Positions 1 to 7,264 of a stretch of DNA of 7,757 bases are shown piece by piece. Below the pieces are notes generated by a model. That model had not been told where the DNA came from. It was given only the letters and a program-made list of their open reading frames with translations, and did no database searches. The stretch comes from Treponema sp. (GTDB lineage Bacteria > Spirochaetota > Spirochaetia > Treponematales > Breznakiellaceae). How positions within the stretch are numbered: position 1 is the stretch's first letter; each line of letters starts with the position of its first letter. The position numbers and the translations under genes are program-made. The DNA is taken from the NCBI GenBank assembly GCA_031273835.1, contig JAISRD010000220.1, positions 1 through 7,757 on the forward strand, in the 5' to 3' direction.

Positions 1-909
1 GTCCAGCCCCGAGGGGTATTCCGCGATGAGATCGCCGAAATAGGCTTTCATTTCATTGAGCATCTGAGCGGTGGGGAAATAGGGGTTAACCAGATAACAA
101 AAATCCTTTAGTTTGGGAAAACGCCAATATCCGCCGTAACGGCGCTGTATGAGCTTAAGCTTTTCCGCCGGGGCGTCGCAAAAGATTACTTCCGCAATAT
201 CCTTATCCTGGACATCGTCGATTTCATACCACTTATGATCCCCTAACACAAAGGCCTTTAATTCATTTTTATCAAGGGTCGTAATGACCCGCAGAACCTG
301 TTCGTAATATTCATTGTTGCCCATGGCCTGGGTATAGGCCTCCAGAAAGGGAACATAGGAATTCCGCAGAAAATCCCGGGAAAATTTATAAATATTCACC
401 GTTTTATAATAATGTTCCCGTTCGTTATAGTTAAAGAATTTCCGGGGGATAAAGTTGGTAATGGTATGATCCCTTGTGATCTGGACCACCGTTCCGTCCA
501 TCCATGATTCGTACCGGGCCACCGCGGCGAGGGTTGGTTCGGGATCGTCAAGCATATCCTGAATGAGCCGGTCCTCAAAGATAAGATCGCTTTCCAGGAG
601 CAGGGTGTCGTCCAACAGAAGCTGATCCTTCGCCAGGGAGAGGGAATAAATATTATTGGTCTTATGGAAAATATCATTGGCGATATAGCTTATTTTGACG
701 TTCTTATATTGAGTGCCGGCAAAATTCATCAGGTTGTTTTTCCGGTAGCCGGCCACAATAACGCAGTTCCGTATTCCCGCCTTATCAAGTGCGTCCAGGG
801 CCCGTTCAATCAGGGTCCGTCCGTTAATTGAAAGCATGCATTTCGTGTTATTTTGGGTATATTTCCCCAAACGGCTGCCCATCCCCGCCGCCAATATTAC
901 CGCCTGCAT
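1..909 (-). CDS. LicC-like nucleotidyltransferase, probably fused to a PLP-dependent aminotransferase (5' part, runs off the left edge)
   Basis: The gene reads leftward from the ATG at 909-907 and stays open for 303 codons to the window edge, so the C-terminus is missing. The N-terminus (MQAVILAAGMGSRLG, residues 1-15) is the nucleotide-binding loop of NTP:sugar/choline-phosphate nucleotidyltransferases. K23 is the expected catalytic lysine, ESD at 106-108 the first metal-binding acidic site, and WYEIDDV at 227-233 the second, as in LicC-type cytidylyltransferases. After about residue 270 the chain changes character: LVNPYFP (273-279) and YPSGLD (298-303) resemble the start of a class I/II PLP-dependent aminotransferase. 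The full protein is therefore probably a two-domain enzyme that activates a phosphorylated small molecule with CTP or another NTP for surface-polymer or phosphonate synthesis. The start has a strong GGGGGGAG site four bases upstream and a promoter further back. The family call is firm; substrate and second domain are inferred. The gene is more A+T-rich than its neighbours. Confidence 0.82.
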   Translation of the reverse strand, partial: MQAVILAAGMGSRLGKYTQNNTKCMLSINGRTLIERALDALDKAGIRNCVIVAGYRKNNLMNFAGTQYKNVKISYIANDIFHKTNNIYSLSLAKDQLLLDDTLLLESDLIFEDRLIQDMLDDPEPTLAAVARYESWMDGTVVQITRDHTITNFIPRKFFNYNEREHYYKTVNIYKFSRDFLRNSYVPFLEAYTQAMGNNEYYEQVLRVITTLDKNELKAFVLGDHKWYEIDDVQDKDIAEVIFCDAPAEKLKLIQRRYGGYWRFPKLKDFCYLVNPYFPTAQMLNEMKAYFGDLIAEYPSGLD

Positions 910-912
910 AGA

Positions 913-920
913 CTCCCCCC
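913..920 (-). promoter_or_regulatory. Ribosome binding site of the nucleotidyltransferase gene
   Basis: On the minus strand GGGGGGAG lies about four bases before the ATG at 909. It is the only purine-rich Shine-Dalgarno-like run near this start and supports the choice of initiation codon. Confidence 0.6.
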
Positions 921-951
921 GCCGGACCTCGTTTCAATATGAACAAGCGTC

Positions 952-980
952 ATGATACAGCATTTATCCCATAGTGGCAA
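952..980 (-). promoter_or_regulatory. Sigma70-type promoter for the nucleotidyltransferase gene
   Basis: On the minus strand TTGCCA (980-975) is followed after exactly 17 bases by TATCAT (957-952), four of six and five of six matches to the consensus boxes. The predicted start is near 945, giving a leader of about 36 bases that contains the ribosome binding site. It faces away from grpE. Prediction from sequence only. Confidence 0.5.
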
Positions 981-990
981 TTCTTGGGTT

Positions 991-1062
991 GGCGCCGGGA
1001 GTTTATAGGCCTGTCCCGGACGGGCTTGACCTGTCCCCTGTAATCGGGGGATCATATCCCGG
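991..1062. repeat. G+C-rich patch of short dyads and repeated octamers in the divergent intergenic region
   Basis: CCGGGA (995-1000) can pair with TCCCGG (1014-1019) around a 13-base loop. The octamer CCTGTCCC occurs at 1010-1017 and again at 1030-1037, a spacing of 20 bases. GTCCCC (1033-1038 region) can pair with GGGGAT (1047-1052 region), and another TCCCGG follows near 1057-1062. The patch lies between leftward and rightward promoters, where no gene ends, so it is not an obvious terminator. It could be a regulator-binding region or a fragment of a dispersed palindromic repeat; nothing here decides between them. Confidence 0.35.
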
Positions 1063-1118
1063 TGGCTTTCTCCGGTCTTTTCCCCTATACCCTTGGTATG
1101 CGGCGCTGGTATTATTTG

Positions 1119-1124
1119 TATAAT
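1119..1124 (+). promoter_or_regulatory. Candidate -10 box upstream of grpE (distal)
   Basis: A perfect TATAAT sits 81 bases before the grpE start. The best -35 partner, TTGGTA at 1093-1098, is 20 bases away, longer than usual, so the promoter is uncertain. The predicted transcription start is near 1131. Confidence 0.35.
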
Positions 1125-1131
1125 TTTTTTC

Positions 1132-1161
1132 TTGACGCAGGACGGTTAAAATGGTTATTTT
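1132..1161 (+). promoter_or_regulatory. Candidate sigma70-type promoter of the grpE-dnaK-dnaJ operon (proximal)
   Basis: TTGACG (1132-1137, five of six consensus bases) is followed after 18 bases by TATTTT (1156-1161, four of six). Transcription would begin near 1168, leaving a leader of about 38 bases before grpE. Together with the TATAAT just upstream it may form a tandem pair. No CIRCE inverted repeat (TTAGCACTC-N9-GAGTGCTAA) is present between 910 and 1205. Confidence 0.4.
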
Positions 1162-1205
1162 CGTAGGTGAAGGCTTAGAATTTCGATGAATAACAGGGTG
1201 TTTTA

Positions 1206-1979
1206 ATGTCAAAACGTGCGGAAAAGAGGGAGGAGGGGGCTGAAACGGCCTCAAGCCCCAAAATGGAGAACGGTCCGGCCGAGGCCCGGCCGGAGCAGGC
1301 TGCCTGCCCCGGCGGGGCCGGTGAACATACGGGGGAAAGCCCCGCGGAAGAAGAAACAAGGGCCGCCGAAACCGGCAACAACGGAGAAAGTTCTGGCGTT
1401 GTGGATGGAGGGACGGAGGGCGGAACGGCGGCAAATTCCGTTTCGGAAAACGCCGCCGGGCCGGCGGACAGAACTTCCCCGGAGGAACAGATCGCCGAAC
1501 TGCGGATAAAACTCGCGGAACTCAGCGATCAGTACCTGCGTAAGGCGGCGGATTTTGAGAATTTCCGCAAACGGATGAACCAGGAAAAACAAAGCGCCAT
1601 TGATTTTGCCAATCAAACCCTGCTTCTGGATCTGATTCCGGTGATCGATGACTTTGAGCGGGCCATCAAGGCCGCCGAAGATCAACGCGGGGCGGCGGGT
1701 CAGGATCCCGGGCAGCTTTCCGCGGGCTTTGACAGCCTCCGGGAGGGGATAGGCATGATCGAAAAGCGGCTGCTTACCGAACTGGAGAACAAATGGGCTC
1801 TTAAACGTTTTGATTCGGCGGGGGAGCCCTTTGATCCGAACCGGCATGAGGCTATAATGATGGAGAAATCCGCCGAGCTTACGGACCCCGTGGTGGCGGA
1901 GGATTTTATCAAAGGATATACGCTTAAAGACAGGGTGATACGGCCCGCAAAAGTAAAAGTTATCATGCCCGCATCGTAA
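1206..1979 (+). CDS. grpE: GrpE, nucleotide exchange factor of DnaK
   Basis: GrpE is the cytoplasmic dimeric cochaperone that opens the DnaK nucleotide pocket and speeds ADP release. The 257-residue product begins with about 90 residues of low-complexity Ala/Gly/Glu-rich sequence that looks disordered. The GrpE domain follows: a long coiled coil from about 92 to 135 containing YLRKAADFENFRKR (110-123), then LLDLIPVIDDFERAI (139-153), and the C-terminal beta domain from about 195, with RFDSAGEPFDPNRHEA (201-216) and GYTLKDRVIRPAKVKV (237-252). The E. coli protein is about 197 residues, so the extra length is in the N-terminal tail. The ATG at 1206 is preceded by AGGGTG (1195-1200) at five bases, and no longer in-frame start with a better site is apparent. 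It is first gene of the chaperone operon, 53 bases before dnaK. Identification is secure; the role of the tail is unknown. Confidence 0.97.
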   Translation: MSKRAEKREEGAETASSPKMENGPAEARPEQAACPGGAGEHTGESPAEEETRAAETGNNGESSGVVDGGTEGGTAANSVSENAAGPADRTSPEEQIAELRIKLAELSDQYLRKAADFENFRKRMNQEKQSAIDFANQTLLLDLIPVIDDFERAIKAAEDQRGAAGQDPGQLSAGFDSLREGIGMIEKRLLTELENKWALKRFDSAGEPFDPNRHEAIMMEKSAELTDPVVAEDFIKGYTLKDRVIRPAKVKVIMPAS

Positions 1980-2019
1980 CGGGTAGAGCGTAAACGGGCA
2001 TAGTAATAGCATAGAATCG

Positions 2020-2026
2020 AAGGAGA
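2020..2026 (+). promoter_or_regulatory. Strong ribosome binding site of dnaK
   Basis: AAGGAGA lies about seven bases before the dnaK ATG at 2033. It is the best Shine-Dalgarno sequence in the window, consistent with high DnaK output relative to the weaker sites of grpE (AGGGTG) and dnaJ (AAAGGG). Confidence 0.75.
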
Positions 2027-2032
2027 TATAAA

Positions 2033-3952
<1,920 letters not shown>

Positions 3953-3954
3953 CA

Positions 3955-3976
3955 CGAAAGACGGTTCCTTCTTTCG
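3955..3976 (+). other. Intercistronic hairpin between dnaK and dnaJ
   Basis: CGAAAGA (3955-3961) is the exact reverse complement of TCTTTCG (3970-3976), with an eight-base loop. No T-run follows, so it is unlikely to be a simple intrinsic terminator. It lies three bases after the dnaK stop and ends just before the dnaJ ribosome binding site (AAAGGG, 3980-3985). Plausible roles are protecting a processed dnaK 3' end or lowering dnaJ expression relative to dnaK. The function is inferred. Confidence 0.45.
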
Positions 3977-3995
3977 AACAAAGGGTTGATAAAAA

Positions 3996-5108
3996 ATGGC
4001 AAAGCGGGATTACTATGAAGTTCTCGGCGTACAAAAAAACGCTTCCAAAGATGACATAAAGAAGGCTTACCGTAAGCTTGCCATTCAGTATCATCCTGAT
4101 AAAAATCCGGGAAACAAGGAAGCGGAGGAAAAATTTAAGGAAGCCACCGAGGCTTATGAAATCCTCGGGGATGATCAAAAAAAGTCCGCCTATGATCAGT
4201 TTGGTTTTGCCGGCGTTGACGGCATGACGGGCCAGGGGGACTTTTCCCAGACCTTCCGCGGTTTTGAGGACATCTTCGGGGACTTTTCCGGCATTTTCGA
4301 CACCTTTTTTGGAGGAGGGGGCCGCCGCGCTTCCACCCACGGCGGGGTGCGGCAGGGCTCGAATCTCCGCTACGATATTGAGATTCCCTTTAAGGACGCG
4401 GTGTTCGGGACCAAGGTTGAAATTCAATACACCAAAAATGACGGGTGTCCCGCCTGTCATGGTACCGGAGCGGCGGGGGGTTCGGGGAAAAAAGTCTGTT
4501 CAAACTGCCAGGGCTCGGGCCAGATACGGCACAGCCAGGGATTTTTTTCCGTCGCCTCCACCTGCCCCGCCTGTCACGGCGAAGGTTATGTCATTGAGCA
4601 TCCCTGTAAGGAATGCGGCGGAACCGGGACTCAGCGGAAGCGGCAAAAGATCATGGTTACCATCCCTCCGGGGGTGGAGAACGGCAAGCGGGTGGTCATA
4701 CCCCGCCAGGGAGACGCGGGCCCCGGCGGCGGTCCCCCGGGGGATCTCTATGTATTTATCCGTATCAAGCCCCACGAATTTTTTGAACGCCAGGATATGG
4801 ATCTGTACTGCGCGGTTCCGATCTCCATAACCCAGGCGGCCCTTGGGGCGGAGATTCACGTAAGCACCCTGGACGGCAAAACCCTCAAGGTTAAGATTCC
4901 GCCGGGGACGGCCAACGGCAAACTGCTCCGTATCAGGGACGAGGGGGTGCCCTCGGGGGGCCGCCGGGGTTCTTTCTGGATCAAGCTTATGGTGCAGATA
5001 CCCGCCAAACTTTCAAAGCGGGGCAGGGAACTGTTGGAAGAACTTGCCCGTACCGAAGGGGAAAACAGCGCCCCCAAGCCCATTCCGCTTTCGGAAATGC
5101 CGGGTTAG
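3996..5108 (+). CDS. dnaJ: DnaJ, type I Hsp40 cochaperone
   Basis: DnaJ recruits unfolded clients to DnaK and stimulates its ATPase. The 370-residue product has the full type I layout. The J domain (about 1-70) carries the HPD motif at 33-35 in QYHPDKNPGN. A Gly/Phe-rich linker spans about 70-109. The zinc-binding region has four CxxCxGxG repeats: CPACHGTG (151-158), CSNCQGSG (168-175), CPACHGEG (190-197) and CKECGGTG (204-211). The C-terminal peptide-binding domains include IPPGVENGKRV and KIPPGTANGKLLRI. All eight zinc ligands are present. The ATG at 3996 follows AAAGGG at a spacing of ten bases. It is the third gene of the operon; no clear intrinsic terminator follows its stop codon. Confidence 0.98.
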   Translation: MAKRDYYEVLGVQKNASKDDIKKAYRKLAIQYHPDKNPGNKEAEEKFKEATEAYEILGDDQKKSAYDQFGFAGVDGMTGQGDFSQTFRGFEDIFGDFSGIFDTFFGGGGRRASTHGGVRQGSNLRYDIEIPFKDAVFGTKVEIQYTKNDGCPACHGTGAAGGSGKKVCSNCQGSGQIRHSQGFFSVASTCPACHGEGYVIEHPCKECGGTGTQRKRQKIMVTIPPGVENGKRVVIPRQGDAGPGGGPPGDLYVFIRIKPHEFFERQDMDLYCAVPISITQAALGAEIHVSTLDGKTLKVKIPPGTANGKLLRIRDEGVPSGGRRGSFWIKLMVQIPAKLSKRGRELLEELARTEGENSAPKPIPLSEMPG

Positions 5109-5245
5109 CGCCGGGCGGGTCATGTTTAGACTGGCATAGATAGGCCGAATATCGAGTTTTTACTTTAACCACGGACCCCACGGACAAAAGCCTCAGAATT
5201 CAGGATGTTTTACCAGGTGTCAGGAAGGTTCAGGCAGCCGGGGGA
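5109..5245. other. Gene-free stretch after dnaJ, with a short tandem repeat
   Basis: No coding sequence or convincing intrinsic terminator is visible here. A four-base stem GATA/TATC near 5145-5158 followed by TTTTT is the nearest thing to a terminator and is weak. CCACGGAC occurs at 5169-5176 and again at 5178-5185, a nine-base period. CAGG occurs four times between 5201 and 5234, twice within TTCAGG. Confidence 0.4.
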
Positions 5246-5274
5246 TTGACAAAAACCATATCATTTTCCATTAT
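5246..5274 (+). promoter_or_regulatory. Sigma70-type promoter upstream of the tRNA gene
   Basis: A perfect TTGACA (5246-5251) is separated by 17 bases from CATTAT (5269-5274, four of six consensus bases). Transcription would start near 5281, about 125 bases before the tRNA, which is a long leader for a lone tRNA. Confidence 0.5.
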
Positions 5275-5322
5275 ACGGTAGGTAGGATTTTCTTGTTGGA
5301 TACCAGAGACACTAACTCGGTA

Positions 5323-5369
5323 AGTTCTCCGGATCTGCTTGTGGGGATTTGAATCTTCCCTGGAGAATT
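5323..5369 (+). ncRNA. Potential structured RNA segment in the tRNA leader
   Basis: AGTTCTCC (5323-5330) can pair with GGAGAATT (5362-5369) over eight base pairs including one G-U, closing a 31-base loop. GGA (5331-5333) can add pairs with TCC (5357-5359) across a two-base bulge, and GAT/ATC pairing around 5346-5355 could form an inner stem. It lies downstream of the TTGACA promoter and upstream of tRNA-Glu. I do not recognise a known riboswitch, T-box core or sRNA in it. It may simply be a precursor leader. Confidence 0.25.
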
Positions 5370-5405
5370 CACCAGAGGATGAAAAAAACACACAGGGTTT
5401 TTCCC

Positions 5406-5477
5406 GGCCCCTTCGTCTATCGGTTAGGACATGAGATTCTCAATCTTAAAAGAGGAGTTCGATTCTCCTAGGGGCTA
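5406..5477 (+). tRNA. tRNA-Glu, anticodon CTC
   Basis: The sequence folds as a complete 72-base cloverleaf. The acceptor stem is GGCCCCT (5406-5412) with AGGGGCT (5470-5476), ending in a G-U pair at the base. The D arm is GTCT/GGAC with GG in the loop. The anticodon stem TGAGA/TCTTA holds the loop TTCTCAA, giving anticodon CTC at 5439-5441, which reads GAG. The T arm is AGGAG/CTCCT around TTCGATT. The TTCGTCT start after the acceptor and the T-arm layout match bacterial tRNA-Glu. The discriminator is A5477. The bases after it are TTT, so CCA must be added post-transcriptionally. It stands alone here, with no adjacent tRNA. Confidence 0.93.
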
Positions 5478-5521
5478 TTTCAGGGGTTTTCTATTCCCCC
5501 GCCTATTTCATCAAGAGACCG

Positions 5522-5550
5522 TTGACCTCCTGTTTCAGGCGACGTATAGT
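5522..5550 (+). promoter_or_regulatory. Sigma70-type promoter of the unknown gene and pgeF, nearly leaderless
   Basis: TTGACC (5522-5527, five of six) is followed by exactly 17 bases and then TATAGT (5545-5550, five of six). The expected transcription start is around 5557-5561, on or within four bases of the ATG at 5561. No Shine-Dalgarno sequence lies between the -10 box and that ATG. Confidence 0.6.
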
Positions 5551-5560
5551 TTTATTACCT

Positions 5561-7264
5561 ATGGAAGGAAGCAGGCAGTTTAACCGGCTGGTTTCGGAGC
5601 TGAGCCTTGACGAACGGGCAAAAATGCTGGAAAAGCTCAATACCCAAACGGACTTTGCCAATACTACGCTTTATGATGAAAATTCTCAGGAAGCCCCGGT
5701 GGAACAGCTTGAAGTCCGGTATCAGAAGCTCCCCTGGTATTATAAGTTCTGGTTTTTTATTCTGTCTTTTTTCAAGAGCCGCAGCCCCCTCAAATTGTTT
5801 GAGGAACAGCTCATGCTCAAAATGAGCATAAAAATAGAAGAGAAGGCCCCCGGTCTTTACCAGTACCAGAATGATCTGCTCCTTGCGGGCTTTCAGGAGG
5901 AGCTTATAAAGCTCCGGGACGGTTCCCGTTTTTTTTACTCTACCCTGGATTCAAGCTTTAACCGGGACAGGGGGGGCCTCATGGTTTTTCTCGGTTCCCT
6001 GGAAATGCCCGAAATTCACAAACAGATAGTCGAGAATACCGATCCCCAGGGTTTATCCGCGAAATATCCTGAACTTAATGAAGTGGAACTCAGGCAGAAG
6101 GCCCTTCAGACACTGGAAAACGCCTTTGCCGGGATCGGCGAAGAGCAGCGGGGCGTTATGTATGCCAATACCCGTTCCCTTTACTGCCTCAAGCAGCTTT
6201 CGTCTTTTCTCTATGACCGGATAATCAACGCCTTTGTTTTTAATTCCGCCCTGCAGAAAAATACCTGTCCCGCCCCGCCGGTGCGGGATCAGCTTTCGGC
6301 GCTGAACAATATTCTCTTTTCCATGAAATGGGTTCCCTCCGTAACCCTGCTGGAATCCCTCTTTGTTTATGTGCTTATGGAAAATTCCGGGGACAGCGGT
6401 TTCGATATGCAGTCGGAGATGCGTAAACTCCTTGTCCGGGCCGGATCTTCACTTAAGATAATAAAGGACTTTAATTACCGGGTACCCCTGACGGCGCTGC
6501 TGCGCTGCAGCGCCAAAAATATGGGCTTAAGCCCCAAGCTTATCGGGGGAGGGGAGGACTGGTTTGCCGTTTACCGGGAACACTGGAAAGCCCAGATAGA
6601 GGATCTGTTTACCGCGTTTGCGAGGACCCGGCGGCAGCGGGATCTGCAGGATTCCTTTAACGACTTTTTCAAGGGAACGGAGCTCAGGATGCTTGAAAAC
6701 ATGGGTTCCGAGTCCAACCCCGCGGGGCTTCCCGTGAAGGGCAACTACAGCCTGTCCTTTCTTCAAACCTTTTATGCCGTGGTGTTCCTGGAGGATATCA
6801 ACAGGATTATCAGGCCCATACTTATCGACGGTGAATTTCACCGGCGTGAAAACCGGGCCGAGTTTACCGAATATTACAACAACCTGATTAGGCTTGATGA
6901 TCTTATCAAACATTACGACGGGAACATTTCCCCCGCCGGGGATTACGGCCTGCGCTATGCCCAGGCAAAGGCCGATATGTCTTCCCTGCCGGTAAAACGG
7001 CGGAAAATACAAATTGTGCTGGAAGAGGCCGCCAAAGACGCGGAAAAGATCATCGGGCAGACCAGGGAGGCGATGGAAGGCATGGCGGGGATACTGGGGG
7101 GGATTATCGGCAAGGGCACAGATGAAAAGTACGGTACCCTTGCCAATCTTTCGAACATAGCCAAGGGTAAATCCCAGATCGATGCCATAGAGGGATGTAT
7201 TGAACAGTTAAGCGACGGCATAAGGCTCCTTGATGAAATAGACGCCCTGGAAGCGGGCAGGTGA
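5561..7264 (+). CDS. Uncharacterised protein, resembles spirochaete family DUF5312
   Basis: I cannot assign a function. From the ATG at 5561 the product is 567 residues. It has no signal peptide and is predicted largely helical and charged. A striking aromatic patch (WYYKFWFFILSFF, 59-71) is followed by basic residues and could anchor it to the membrane or a partner. The C-terminal part is probably coiled-coil and holds a glycine-rich stretch MEGMAGILGGIIGKG (505-519), then a helix ending EIDALEAGR. No catalytic motif is apparent. Its overall character matches what I recall of a Treponema-restricted domain of unknown function (DUF5312); that label comes from memory and is moderate in certainty. 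An in-frame TTG at 5522 would add 13 residues, but that TTG is the first half of the -35 box, so ATG 5561 is preferred. The stop overlaps the pgeF start by four bases, implying translational coupling. Confidence 0.75.
   Translation: MEGSRQFNRLVSELSLDERAKMLEKLNTQTDFANTTLYDENSQEAPVEQLEVRYQKLPWYYKFWFFILSFFKSRSPLKLFEEQLMLKMSIKIEEKAPGLYQYQNDLLLAGFQEELIKLRDGSRFFYSTLDSSFNRDRGGLMVFLGSLEMPEIHKQIVENTDPQGLSAKYPELNEVELRQKALQTLENAFAGIGEEQRGVMYANTRSLYCLKQLSSFLYDRIINAFVFNSALQKNTCPAPPVRDQLSALNNILFSMKWVPSVTLLESLFVYVLMENSGDSGFDMQSEMRKLLVRAGSSLKIIKDFNYRVPLTALLRCSAKNMGLSPKLIGGGEDWFAVYREHWKAQIEDLFTAFARTRRQRDLQDSFNDFFKGTELRMLENMGSESNPAGLPVKGNYSLSFLQTFYAVVFLEDINRIIRPILIDGEFHRRENRAEFTEYYNNLIRLDDLIKHYDGNISPAGDYGLRYAQAKADMSSLPVKRRKIQIVLEEAAKDAEKIIGQTREAMEGMAGILGGIIGKGTDEKYGTLANLSNIAKGKSQIDAIEGCIEQLSDGIRLLDEIDALEAGR

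Noticed and set aside
1251..2012. A 253-codon open frame antisense to grpE
   Set aside because: It shadows the GrpE coding frame, has no family resemblance and no plausible ribosome binding site.
5209..5240. Resemblance to the SRP (4.5S) RNA core, GTTTTACCAGGTGTCAGG then AAGG and GCAGCC
   Set aside because: The conserved GGAA tetraloop closing pair and the symmetric loop do not line up, and flanking complementary arms are missing.
5406..5477. tRNA gene as an attachment site for an integrated element
   Set aside because: No direct repeat of the tRNA 3' end and no integrase or phage gene is present in the window.
5483..5499. GGGG/CCCC hairpin downstream of the tRNA as an intrinsic terminator
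   Set aside because: Only four base pairs around a nine-base loop, and no T-run follows.
5522..5560. TTG at 5522 as the start of the unknown protein, adding 13 residues
   Set aside because: The TTG lies in a -35 box with correct spacing to TATAGT, the added residues look unlike the rest of the protein, and only a weak AAGAGA precedes it.
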